Source: Austropuccinia psidii
Taxonomy: Eukaryota; Basidiomycota; Pucciniomycetes; Pucciniales; Sphaerophragmiaceae
Assembly (NCBI GenBank): GCA_023105745.1
Contig: JALGQZ010000005.1
Coordinates: 66,667,019-66,731,018 of the forward strand
Length of the DNA stretch: 64,000 nt
Direction of reading: 5' to 3'
Made by a program: the position numbers and the translations under genes. This document shows, piece after piece, positions 1 to 10,314 of the stretch; the stretch's first letter is position 1, and every line of letters starts with the position of its first letter. The notes under the pieces are model-generated. The model worked only from the letters and a program-made list of their open reading frames with translations. It was not told the DNA's origin and searched no databases.

Positions 1-1150
1 GGCCAGATCTGGATCCTACGCAAACATTAACCTAGGGTATCTCCATAGAGTGAATAAGCTTAAGTTAACTCTATGAGGGGGTAATATGGAAAATACGTCA
101 ATACCACATAAAATAATTTTAAAAATGTTTTTTAAATCAATTTCACATCAAAATAATGGGACTGTGAGAAATCCCATGTTACATATACACTAATATTAGT
201 GTTATGCATTTTTGTGGCACTTAAAACTGTAGTATTTTTAAATACAGTTCTTGTAAACCCATAGTGGATATCAGTATTTAAGCCTAAATTACTATTTTTG
301 ATATGAAGATAGCTGAAGGGGACAAAAGACATCAAAGAGAGCCAGGTACCAAGCTTCTGAGGCCTCTGAGGCATGCATAGACCTAGATCTTGGATCCATG
401 GCTTATCATGGCCCAATTAGTATACTAAAACCTTTTTTGGACTTGGTTAGAAAGTTAAACTCTCATTAAATCATAAGAAAATTTTGAATAAGCTTCTATT
501 TTGACGTTTCAAAGAGGTAAAGAGAAACTTAGACTCCTGTAACCATTTAAATTATTAATTCCTTCCCAAGGGTGAGCCTTAAAAGAGTAATAAAAACCCC
601 TTTTGGACTAGTATCCATTTATTTAACTCAAAGAAACCTGCTATAATGTGCTATTTTCAATTCTACATAGAAATAAGGTAAAAACTTCAAGAATTCATTA
701 AAATAATAATTCTCAATTAATATTTCTGAAACTTCCAGGACCAATGAAAAATATTATTATCCATAAATAAGCCAAAAATAACCATGTTTTAATAATTAAT
801 ACTAAAAGCTTTACTTACAGCCCATTTTTGATGATTCCATATGAAACACTGAATCTTCAAAAATTCACAGAAAATACAACCTTTGATGGAATTTCAAATA
901 AAAGTGATAACTTTGGAAGATTTACAGCTTTTAATCCTTTTATTCTTAACAAGAAATGGGTTGGTAGTAATGTAAAAGCCTTAATTAACTAATTATGATA
1001 ATCTAACATGACAACAGATGATGAAATCAATAATACCAATTTTTTTATTTCTTTCTCACTCACTGGTATTTCAGTTTTCTCTATGGCATGCTTCTGTGAG
1101 CTTTTTTGACTTAAAATAGGCCTCCTCTTGCTTTTTTTCCAAATCATCTT
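1..1150 (+). repeat. H-family LTR fragment, cut by window start
   Basis: This stretch is recognisably similar, in the same orientation, to 36088-38760, the LTR-like sequence downstream of the plus-strand H pol gene. Shared landmarks include the tract with 'CCTAGGGTA' and 'CTCTATGAGG' near 30-80, the tract with 'GACAAAAGACATCAAAGAGAG' character near 320-345, and the segment with 'ACTGAATCTTCAAAAA' near 848. It lacks the roughly 1.5-kb insertion present at 36257-37760, so it shows the empty site, with the TA at 186-187. The 5' end lies outside the window. The right boundary is vague because similarity fades after about 1150. It is non-coding. Confidence 0.6.
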
Positions 1151-1633
1151 ATAATCCAATTATACCTTCATTACCAACAAGTAAGTATTAGTCATAACTC
1201 TTATTAAATTGTGCATTATTTCATAATCAATGAGAAAGAAGTGAAATCATAGGAATATACTATAAATTGCTGTAATATTGTTATAAATCAATTTTTGATC
1301 TTTTAAATCCACAATTTTTTGGTCAAATCTATCTACCAACTCTTTCCAAGGTTCATTGGAGTATTGGTGAGGTGTTTTAATTAAATTATTAAAGTTTTTC
1401 TCTAGTATTAGTTTTATTCAACCTCTGTATCTATAATTATTCTTTCAAAAGATAATTATATATTAGAATAATCTTATTATCTTAATGAAAGAAGTTTTAT
1501 TATGAAATACTTCTTGTAATTGAGTCTTGTAGACAATTACTGCTTACTGTTATAATTACTAGTAGTGTATAACAAGTAAAAGAAATAAACAATTAATTTA
1601 ACTATTTAATTGTGGTTATGATAATTCTCATTA
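1151..1633. other. A+T-rich non-coding stretch
   Basis: No coding sequence or clear repeat is visible. It may be the degraded tail of the LTR to its left; weak similarity to 38770-38900 can be imagined but not defended. Confidence 0.4.
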
Positions 1634-2400
1634 TTATATTTCATAAGAACAGTCATAGTACTGTGGATTAATAGTAATATCATCAACAGTTTCATAGACA
1701 CATCTTACAAGGATGCTGTCAGTTTTCATGTAATTTATGTAAAAGTTGAACTTCTTATCCTTGTTTTTTCCTATGGTGAGATATCTTTTTTTACCATCAC
1801 AGATATCCATGCCATACACTCTTTGGTATTATGTGACTAGCAGGAATACTTGTCCTTATGCATTCTCTAAGACTACAAATTCATGTTTCAGTCTGATCTT
1901 GCCGTTTTTTGGGGGAGAACTATCCCTTGACAATTTTTCCCAGGGAATTAATTATTACTCATTCACCTTTGAGGTTCCTTGCTTTTGTGGGGATCAGTTC
2001 TTCTTCCCATTTGGGGAAGTGGTCCCTCAGATATTCTTTTGCCACTATGGAGAAACTAGCACCTGTGTCAATTATCATGGGGTGCTTTCAGCTTTGAATG
2101 TAAACTGTAAATTTTGTGGGTATTCAATGAATGAATACCATCCCCTTGTCTTCTGTTACCAGGAATCTTTGTGCATCCTGTGTGTGTTCATAAAGCTCTT
2201 TTTCTTTTGTTACTTGAGGAATTCCTGAGTCCAATTCAATGTCTTGAATGTCTAGTAAATTTTCTTCATTACATTCCACTATATACGTTTCTATTTTCCC
2301 ACATTCACTCTGTGAATATTATCTGATTCCATTCCCTATGATTTACAAATCAGATTTTTCACCTACTGGATTTTCTTCTGATTCTTCATCAATTTCATAT
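1634..2400 (-). pseudogene. Gypsy aspartic protease remnant (element E0)
   Basis: Read on the minus strand, a retroviral-type aspartic protease is visible. The active-site motif Asp-Thr-Gly-Ala lies at 2069-2058, preceded by Met-Ile-Ile and followed by Ser-Phe-Ser-Ile-Val. In-frame TGA and TAG stops follow within about 80 codons. A final open stretch (1819-1634) contains Gly-Met-Asp-Ile and Tyr-Leu-Thr-Ile-Gly, typical of the C-terminal part of protease and the linker before reverse transcriptase. No RT follows, because similarity to an H-type LTR takes over below 1150, so the element is truncated. In intact relatives protease cuts Gag-Pol inside the particle. Broken and not functional. Confidence 0.6.
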
Positions 2401-4258
2401 ATCTTCTTTTTAGTTTTTGTACACTGGTTTGCATAATACTCTTGTGATCCACAGCTGCAGCACACAAGTTTCTTTTTTGGTGGTTCTCTCCCTCTATATT
2501 TGTGTTTTTCTTTTACTTAAGACTTGCTTTTGTCATTGACTTTTTGTTTGTAAGATGTGTACCTCCCAAAAGAGATCTTTTCCCTTACCTCTTGTATGAC
2601 ATTTGCTATGTCATAGATGCTGCTGGTTTTGCTTCATGTTCCAAATATCCTGGTAGTTTTGTCAGAAGTTTATGTTTTCTAATCTCTATTTTCATATTGT
2701 AAGCAATGAATTTGAGTCTGCTTTCTGTTGAAGGCACCATTAATATTGGTCTTTGTGTGTGAAGTATTTCTCACTTTCAAAGGAAATGGTCTTTTTCCAA
2801 ATCCAGCTGCCATTAATATAATTTTTTATAATCTGGTTTCTCCACAATGTCCAGCTTTTTCTGCCATTTATTTATTTCATTTCAGTATACCACATGCTTT
2901 TATGGCCTCTGAATGTGGTTTTGAGTCTTGTTGTGATCCAGTAGTCTGGTATCTTTGGAATATCAACAAAGAGTCCATATATTTTAGTGAATGATATCCA
3001 TGTGGCCATTCTTTGAAAATCCTGAGAAGCTTGGCCAATTCACCACTTCTGGTAATTGTTTTAGTTCTATTTTCTCTGAGTAACTGAGATTTTCACCATC
3101 TTGGTAGATTGACTCTTATCTCAACCTTGGGTCCTGGTGGTATGATTTATCCTCTTATATTTTCTGAGAGGTATTGGTGATAGTTTCATCACACTGTGCT
3201 GGGGGGAAAGGATCTTCCTCTTCTTTCTCATAGAGGTAATCAATATCTTTCCAAAGATCATCATTATGTTGCTGGAAATTTATCAGATCCCTCCTTTGAG
3301 TTAAACTGTCTGTTGGTTTTCTCAAATTCTGTCCACAATTTGGCTAGATTAAAGTTCAAGTCTTTAACGACTGTTTCTTGCAAAGAATTTCATTCCTGAA
3401 GTGTTTCCAATTCTTTCCTCATCTTTTTTGTGGCTTCATGTGTACATTACATGAATCGGCTCAATTTGGCCTATGTAAATTTCTCATTCACAGGTTCATT
3501 GTTTTGAAAGTCATGAGTATCAATTGTATTTTCAGTCATTAGTTAAGGATAAATTGACTCTGAGCTATTAATACTATTTGTAGGTACATATTTTTTTTCC
3601 TTTTGTGCACCTCTTGGACTAAATACATCAGTTTCTTCATCAAGGGGTCTGATTCTTTCTTCCCCTTGTTGAAGGAAGTTTTGTTTTTCCCTTGAGCTTC
3701 TTTTCTTCTGCTGGAAACTACCAGAAATAATTAATGAGCCTTGGATGGAGGTTCCCTTGGCTTGTAAGGCCTGGAGCTTCTGTATTTTTGTGGGGAAGAT
3801 GGGAATTCTTCTTTCATATCTTGGGGTACCTGAACCTGACTGGGCTCTTCCATGTGCCAAGATTTCACTATGGCTGGTATGGCTGCCTGGTTCTCTTTGA
3901 TTCTGGTCGCTCTTTCTTCTAAGAGCTCAAAATTCCTGTGCAGAGTCAAACCTTTCATTTCTTTTATGAGATCCACCCAAGCCATTTGCTTGAGAAAAAG
4001 CTTCTGGGTTGTTATTCCCACTTCTGCCAATGATGCTTCCATACTGAACATTTTGTTGTCCATTCTACATGTAAAGAGGTCTTTCAGGAGTTTGTGGATT
4101 TGTATGAACTTATCTTCTTCTTTCCAATCCCCTGGTTGGACTTCTGGGTTGAATTTTATCTGGAATAAAACCTTGGGCAGGAGTTCCCTGTTGGTAAGTC
4201 CTTTGCTGGCCATTTGGTCCAGTGATTGGTTGTATTCTTCCTCTGTATCATCTTAGCT
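2401..4258 (-). pseudogene. Gypsy gag remnant (element E0)
   Basis: Minus-strand reading gives a decayed Gag. The best piece (4213-3731) is hydrophilic and charged and begins Met-Ala-Ser-Lys-Gly-Leu-Thr. A frameshift near 3780 moves the reading to a second piece (about 3790-3543) with Lys-Ile-Gln-Lys-Leu-Gln and Asn-Phe-Leu-Gln-Gln-Gly-Glu-Glu-Arg. A zinc knuckle remnant sits at 2459-2421: the spacing C-x2-C-x4-?-x4-C is kept but the histidine position is tyrosine. A stop lies just upstream of the first piece at about 4250. Gag forms the virus-like particle and binds RNA. Order gag then protease matches a minus-strand gypsy element. From memory it resembles rust-fungus Gag; not verified. Confidence 0.55.
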
Positions 4259-5529
4259 GGTGTTCTGGTTTATTTCTTGGGACTAAAAGATTTCTAAGAA
4301 GTGGAGGTTTCATGTTAAAAAGGCTGTAAAAATTACAGACAACAAAAAAGTATGTATTATTCAAGGTTTATTTACCTTTGGAAGGCCCTTGTAAAAGTTT
4401 ATGATCTATACTCTTTGGCAATTTGCCTTTAAAGCTTACAACTGGGCTTATAACAGTTATTTTCTGTTTTTAAACTCTCTTTAGTGATCCAACTGGTTTT
4501 TTTGGCTCTTAGTAGGGCTATGGGTGTCCACTCTTTTGAGCTTATGGTCACCTCACTATTTCTTCTTTGCTACCCTTTGGCTTTTGGCAGAACCTCTCTG
4601 TCTTCTGAGGCTGTCACAGATGGGTTTCCTTGTGACTGGGTCTACAGTGGAATATAATCTTGTCCACTTTTTCATTCAGAAAGAATAAATTTTTTATATC
4701 AATTTATGATAAAAAGAAATTAATTTACTTCTGTAGTTATTTTTGTGATTTTTAGAATTTTTAAGTATTTTTATATTTTTATATATTTTTATATATTTTT
4801 TTGAAAAATACCAGTTTGGGAGATATTGATTATAATTTTTAAAGTAATAAATGCAATATAAAAATGTTTTGTGAATGATTAACTTAGATATTGTTGTTTT
4901 TTAATGTAAAAACACATCAAATTTATCAAATATTCATAAATTTGATTATTACAAATATTATAAAAATAATATTTATTTTTAATACTTGATTAGCTATAAG
5001 GATATCAATTTATTACAAGTTTTCACATCAATTTGAGTGATTTCTTGTTTAAAGAAGTACTTAATTGAAATATTTCTTTTTAAATAATGTAAAATTATCT
5101 TATTTTTTAATATTTATTAATAACTTATCAATAAATATGGCTTTATTATCAAATCTCACGCACTTTGATGAAAAATAATAGTTTAAATATTAGAATATAC
5201 TATCTTTATATTTAATTATATAAGAAAATTTGAGTAATAATTTTGTATTATTATTAAGCTTTGTGGAAATTGCAATATAACACAATACTGAGAGTATATG
5301 TACTCTTCACCAAACAAAGATATATTTCAAATATATATATATATATGTAGGATATCAAAATGGTATATGATATATAGTAATATATTTCAAAAAACCAATA
5401 ATAATTAATAAATAAATTTGAAATTTACTCACTTTTCTAGTGAAATACCTTTGAATAGAGTGGTTTTACACCTAAAGAAGTCCAAAAACATGTTCCATAA
5501 TGCTTAAAACCACATCCAGGCCCCCAATT
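4259..5529 (-). other. Leader of element E0, A+T-rich non-coding
   Basis: Lies between the gag remnant and the presumed 5' LTR of E0. No coding sequence is visible. It holds an AT microsatellite (5331-5346) and A/T-rich runs around 4740-5000. Read on the minus strand, the bases directly after the LTR end (5529 downward) are AATTGGGGGCCTGG, the place where a primer binding site is expected. I could not match it to a particular tRNA. Confidence 0.35.
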
Positions 5530-6432
5530 TGTCAGGGAGAGTCTATATAGTAGCTATAAAATGTAAATACAAGCTAGCATTATGACTGGGACATGTCCAA
5601 AATTAAAAATCTTAATAATAAAAGGTCCTACTGTTCATGTGGTAACGGTGGTTAGGAGTATATTAAGGACCTTGGTTGCAACACTCTAATATCTTTTGAC
5701 CATGAAGAAGTGTTAAAATAATTAAGTTAATAATTATATCTGATATTATAATGACACTGCTGGTTGATACCAGTCTTGTCATGTAAGAATAATGATAATA
5801 AGATAATGATTAGGTTTTTCAGTGGGAAAAGTCCCTTTTTTATATCTTTTGGCGACTTTGAAGGGCTGGTATTCTCCTCACACTTATTCATAGTGAGGTT
5901 TCTTACTATTAAGGCTGTATTTTGATTCTATACCATCAATTCTGATGTCAGTACAGCCAGAATTAAGGTTTTGAGACCAAAAATGATCATTCTGGATCAA
6001 TACAGGGTGAAAAACCTTTTCACAGGCCACTTCATCACCAGTATGATGTCTCCCTGGTGTTTTTATTACTAACAATAGTAATTATGTAATGGTTCAAGGT
6101 TTTAAAAATAAGTATTCTAAGTATCAAGACAATAATGGTTAATACAGGTTTGGGACAGACCAGTATTGACCAAAAATCTTCCAATCCAGATATCTCAGTC
6201 AGTTTTTGAGATATGAAGAATCCAATAGCACATAATTGGAGTGCTTGCTGAGCGCTTCCATTTGATATTTTAATCCTTCTCAAAAATAAAAAAACTTAAA
6301 AGGGTTTCAAGTTTTTTGATGCATTTTTGTACCTAAGGAGGTGGCTTGAAAAACTTCCAAGCCAAATATCTTCTTCAATTCAGAAGATATCCGTATTACA
6401 ACAATACAAATTTGTAGGAATTGCTGAGCTCT
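5530..6432 (-). repeat. E0 5' LTR, left part (split by element A)
   Basis: Proposed 3' part of an LTR of about 1.49 kb in minus orientation; the other part is 15448-16032. The outer ends read TGTGACTCC (from 16032) and CCCTGACA (to 5530), that is, TG...CA. A degenerate LTR core lies at 5815-5870: a GTGGGAAAAGTCCC hairpin relic and GGGCTGGTAT, at about the same distance from the LTR end as in element A. Short similar units with 'CTTCCAA' followed by 'ATAT' recur near 6165, 6350 and 15565. No target duplication for this LTR was found, so the ends are uncertain. Confidence 0.45.
6428..6432. repeat. Target-site duplication GCTCT, left copy
   Basis: GCTCT directly abuts the left end (TGTCACAG) of element A and is repeated at 15443-15447. 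Five-base duplications are the hallmark of Ty3/gypsy integrase. Confidence 0.9.
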
Positions 6433-7194
6433 TGTCACAGGGGCTCTTTGAAGTGAAGAGGGCCTGGAACTCAGTAAACTGGGACTCACTTATGGAGGGC
6501 TCAAGGATATGGAAAGATTGAATACACTTAAGAGTGTAAGGAATGAATTACTATAATAAAAGATATGAGAAAAGCAGCAACAAATAAATAAGAATAAGAA
6601 ATAGAAGAGCCAACAACAAAAAAGTCCAAGTCCACTGTTTCAACCTGTCAGAATGGAAAGAGAAGGGTTAATAAGGATATGGCCACCCAACTCATACTGT
6701 ACAGGCGAAGAGAGAAAATGCAAAGACTAACTTAAAATCAAATAATTATAATACCCAAAATAAGGATAAGAATAATTATAAAATAATAAATAAACTAAAT
6801 TAATTAACTGAGGAAAAGTCCCCAGGGGGGAGAAAGAGGGGCTGGTATATGTGAGAAACACCAGCCCTGATCCAGAGGAAGAATTTTCATGAGAGGATTG
6901 AATTATTGAATTGAGTCTGTCCAATACAGGCCCTGTACAGCTGTACAGAACCTGTACAAGCGGTGTGGTGTATTTGAGTGATCATACAGTTCCATGCTCG
7001 TGTATTGAAACTGTATTGCGTGAATCCAACCTGTACAGGTATTGACAGGCTGTATTGATGTACCAAACTGTATGCATGTTTCAGAATGAAGATTGCTGAA
7101 ACTGAATGCTGATGCAGATACTGGATCTGCTGATTTGAGGTGTTTTAGTGGGTGTTTTGATGAACAACCTTACCCCTGGTGAGTGGTTGTTACA
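6433..7194 (-). repeat. Element A 3' LTR
   Basis: 762 bp, starting TGTCACAG and ending TTGTTACA on the plus strand (element sense TGTAACAA...CTGTGACA). It aligns without gaps to 14681-15442. The conserved hairpin is at 6808-6825 with one stem mismatch (CTGAGG against CCCCAG). Copies of the palindrome CTGTACAG or TGTACAG occur near 6697, 6943-6970 and 7031 in the U3 side. Confidence 0.93.
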
Positions 7195-7208
7195 GTATCC
7201 CCCTCTTG
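7195..7208 (-). promoter_or_regulatory. Polypurine tract of element A
   Basis: In element sense the bases just before the 3' LTR read CAAGAGGGGGATAC, purine-rich and ending directly at TGTAACA. This is the expected second-strand primer. Element B has a similar tract ending GGGGGGTAC at the same place. Confidence 0.75.
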
Positions 7209-7685
7209 AAACTGGTGGGCTCCTGAACACCATAATACCCTGCCACTGTTGAGTGGCATCTCAATATCCCCACATTTTTTCAAAAAATTTCTTTTTAATT
7301 TTCTTTTCCTCTTGACCATTATCCTGAAAATCCTTCTTCAATTCTTCTCTGTCAAATTAAATTGATTCCCCCCTTCTTTCAAGCTTTGAGTAAGTATTCC
7401 ACTTTGAAATATGTTTTTCTTTTCTTCTGATTCAATCCAACTTGCCCTTGGGATATATCCCAAAATAAAGGCCACTGAGCTCTTGTGCTCAAAAAATGAT
7501 GCCAGATGAGTATATGAAGTGTACTCATCTTGCAAGCCCAATTGAAAAAATCCAGGAATTCCACCTTCCAGGGGTCTTGTCCCCATAGACCTTGAAAAAT
7601 GCCTCAAAATACCCCAACCAGCCCTTCATAATAGTCCTGGGCTGGGGCCTTCTCTATTGTGAATCTTGATGATTCTTGATTCTAT

Positions 7686-7945
7686 GGCCATTTTGGGCCG
7701 TATGCAAAGGTCTACGGTCCGTGGTCCGTGGGGGCTATTGGAGGCCCCCTGGGCCCAAATTTGATGGAGACCCAGGGGTGCCAGGGGACCACAAATTGGC
7801 CCAGAGTCCAAGACACTCACCTTTATGGCCTGGGAACATTGATGGGGTCCAGGGCCTCCCCAAAGATGCAGGGGAGGCCCACAGTGATGAATGCAGCCCC
7901 AAAGGGGGTTTGAGCCTCCATTCTTGAGGCTTTGAGGGGGGGCAT
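7686..7945. other. G+C-rich island in the 3' region of element A
   Basis: By eye this stretch is well above half G+C, in surroundings near 30 %. It contains runs such as GGAGGCCCCCTGGGCCC, a short tandem GGTCCGTGGTCCGTGG (7715-7732) and several CAGGGG/GGGGCC words. Element B has nothing similar at the corresponding place. It could be captured foreign sequence or a structured RNA element. It has open frames on both strands, but base composition alone explains them. Confidence 0.5.
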
Positions 7946-8230
7946 AAATGAGTTATGGTCCTATTCTTGAGGTCAATTTCCTTTGGATTGAAATGGTCTG
8001 ATTTGGACGTCCTGAATCTTCTGCTTCTGCATTTCCAAATTTGACTGGTATGAAGATGAACCAAATGATGACTACCAGTGGACTTTGATGATTGGGTAGA
8101 GAAACTAGTTTCCTTGTCCTTGTTGTGTTTGGATTTACTTCTATTCCCACTCTTATACCATTAAAAGAAAAAATGAAAATAAAGATATATGGAACCTCCC
8201 AGTACGTGACTTGGGGAGGGGATGCTGCTG

Positions 8231-8335
8231 CTTTAAAGAAATAAAAGAAAGAAAGTTATACAAGTAAAGAAAGAAAGAAAAATAAAAGAATAAGAGAAAA
8301 TGAGAGTAAAGAAAAGAAATAAATAAAAATCCTGA
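8231..8335. repeat. A/G-rich (AAAG)n-like tract
   Basis: Plus strand is almost wholly A and G with repeated GAAA/AAAG units, broken by a few T and C. Low-complexity sequence. Confidence 0.7.
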
Positions 8336-8410
8336 TGGTTGTTCCTTCTTGTGGTGAGTTGCTTGATTCTGGCCAAGAAGTGTCTAAAAAATGAAAACCA
8401 AGCATTTGAT

Positions 8411-8520
8411 GCTCACAGAGTGGCCAAGGTAATGTTTTACAAGAAGTAGAACCCTAAGGGATGCATAGCAGGAGATGGAACCTACTTTCATAACTTCCAC
8501 TCCCCACCAAGCACCATAAA
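8411..8520. repeat. Direct repeat copy 1, 3' region of element A
   Basis: Shares with 8768-8885 the order CTCAC..AGTGGCCAAGGT, then CAGGAGA.GGAAC, ACTTTCATAACTTC and CCCCACCAAGCACCATAAA. The spacing is about 357 bp. Element B carries the same pair (25690-25763 and 27540-27665). Confidence 0.75.
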
Positions 8521-8767
8521 ATTGAAATAAATTGCCATAAATGACTTCTGACATGAATTGCCATAGATGACTTCTGAAATGAATGGCCGTAAATGACTTG
8601 AAGTAATGAGTGTCTTGAATTATGATGATTGGCATAAATTGAAAAGATAAATAAGAGAAAAGAAAAGAAAATAAAGAAAGAGACATTTGGCCATATCTTG
8701 ATAAGGTCCAAATTGGAGGGTATTGGTGTTGTATGCTTCCTGAACCTGTCCAAAGAATTGACAAGTG

Positions 8768-8885
8768 CTCACCAAGTGGCCAAGGTGATGCTTACAACAA
8801 AATATGGGTAGAATACCCCTTTAAAGGTGCATGCCAGGAGAGGAACTTACTTTCATAACTTCTTCTCCCCACCAAGCACCATAAA
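8768..8885. repeat. Direct repeat copy 2, 3' region of element A
   Basis: Second copy of the repeat described at 8411-8520. It directly follows the chromodomain stop codon in element sense. Confidence 0.75.
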
Positions 8886-9505
8886 TCAAACTCTTGAGGT
8901 AATTGGACAAGGCTTGTCTGGATATAATACATGGAAATCCTTGAAAAGGTCTGGTGAGTTGGTAAGGTTGGAAGCTGGTTCCCAAGTGGTTCTTTCTGGG
9001 TCTTCACTCAATCCTTTCCACTCCAAAAGATACCATAATTTACCTCTTTTGATTTTTGAGTCCAGAACCTGAGCTACTTCCCATTATTCTTTCTCCTCCA
9101 CTAGGATTGGTGGTGGTGGAAATTTATGTTGATTTGGGATAGTTGAATGCTTGACTGGTTCTAATAAGGACACATGAAAGACAGGGTGAACTGACTTCCA
9201 TTGCTGAGGCAACTTGAGGTGATATGCATGGCTGCCAATCTTCTTCAGAACTTCAAAAGGTTCCAACCATCTTTCTGATAATTTCTTGGTGGGTCTTGTT
9301 GTCTTGATGTTCTTGGAAGCTAGCCATACTTTGTCCCCAGGTTGGAAATCAGGTGGAATTGTCCTATTTCTATCTGCATACTTCTTGAATCTCCTTATTG
9401 CTGACTCTAATTCTTCTTTGACAACTTGCTGTACTTATTGGAGTTTTGTTGATAACTTTCCAGAAGGTGAGTCCTGAGAAATATGGATTAAGTCAAACCA
9501 TAAAT
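8886..9505 (-). pseudogene. Element A integrase C-terminus, GPY/F motif and chromodomain
   Basis: Continues integrase in a new frame after a frameshift near 9506. Visible in order: Phe-Gln-Pro-Gly-Asp-Lys-Val-Trp-Leu; the Arg-Pro-Thr-Lys-Lys-Leu-Ser-Glu-Arg-Trp block; a GPY/F module (9266 onward, with Glu-Pro-Phe instead of Gly-Pro-Phe, then Ser-Val-His-Pro-Val-Phe-His-Val-Ser-Leu-Leu); and after a stop at 9086-9084 a chromodomain (9083-8886) with Trp-Tyr-Leu-Leu-Glu-Trp-Lys-Gly and Thr-Trp-Glu-Pro. Chromodomains of this class steer integration to marked chromatin. Stops also at 9437-9435. The frame ends naturally with TGA at 8888-8886. Identity is secure from motifs; function is lost. Confidence 0.88.
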
Positions 9506-10314
9506 GGTGAAAAAAGTTGATTGCTTGGTTGATAAATGTTCTGCATTATTATAGGCAAATTCAGCCAGAGGGAGCCAGGTGTACCAGTCATCTTGATGAT
9601 AGCTGACATACATCCAAAGGTACTGTTCTAGTATCTGATTTACCCTCTCTGTCTGTCCATCTGTTTCAGGATGAAAAGCAGTTGAAAGATCTCTTTATAT
9701 CTTGAGCTGCTGACATAATTGAGTCCAAAATGATGAAACAAATAAAGATCCTCTATCACTGACAATACTGACTGGAAGGCCATGCTTGGAAAATACATGA
9801 CTAATGAAAATTTGAGCTAAGTCCAGAGCAGTGATTGTTCCATAAGTTGGAATGAAGATCGCCATTTTTGAGAACCTGTCCACAACTACTAGAATTGAGT
9901 CAAAGTTTTTTGACAAGGGCAATTGAGTGATAAAGTTCATTGATAATGAATTCCAAGGACCAGATGGAATCAACAGAGGCTTGAGTAATCCAAACTTCTT
10001 GTGATGAATGTTCTTGTTTCTTGAAATTGCTGACATGAGGACACATAGTCCTTGATGAATTGATTCATGCCAGCCCAGTAAAAATCCCTCTTGATGAGCT
10101 TGAGGGTCTTCTCCTGGCAAGGATGGCTAGCCAATGGTGAGTCATGATGCTTTTGAAGAATATTGAGTTGAAGTTCTTCATTGCTTGGGATTACCACTCT
10201 ATCTTTGAATAATAATAACTTGGCTTGAGATTCAAGAAAATAATCTGGAGCTGATTCACCTCTTGCTAGTTGCTTGAGTATTTCTATATAGTCTTTGTCT
10301 TGCCATACTTCTTT
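9506..10314 (-). pseudogene. Element A integrase core
   Basis: Integrase inserts the cDNA into the genome. The N-terminal zinc motif begins at His-His-Asp-Ser-Pro-Leu-Ala-Ser-His, and the first cysteine (Ser-Ser-Cys) is present. A one-base deletion near 10027 destroys the second cysteine and shifts the frame. The core follows with Val-Val-Val-Asp-Arg-Phe-Ser-Lys (first catalytic Asp), Val-Ser-Asp-Arg-Gly-Ser (second Asp), a TAA at 9697-9695, then [13 protein letters not shown] (third catalytic Glu). Another frameshift at about 9506 leads to the C-terminal part. A TAA at 10317-10315 cuts it from RNase H. Confidence 0.9.

Larger units (their letters stand above)
7209..8885 (-). other. Long 3' untranslated region of element A
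   Basis: About 1.7 kb between the end of the chromodomain and the polypurine tract, with no open frame that looks conserved. It holds three distinct things, listed separately: a G+C-rich island (7686-7945), an A/G-rich tract (8231-8335), and a pair of direct repeats (8411-8520 and 8768-8885). Short open frames here, including one of 109 codons across the G+C-rich island, have no family resemblance I recognise. Confidence 0.6.

Noticed and set aside
132..416. A 94-codon minus-strand frame at the window start
   Set aside because: It lies inside LTR-like sequence whose second copy (near 37870) does not keep the frame.
1746..2228. A 160-codon plus-strand frame
   Set aside because: It is the antisense of the E0 protease, whose Asp-Thr-Gly-Ala active site is on the minus strand.
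7735..8064. A 109-codon Pro/Ser/Gly-rich frame in the 3' region of element A
   Set aside because: It lies in the G+C-rich island, where stops are rare on every strand, and overlapping frames on the other strand are equally open.
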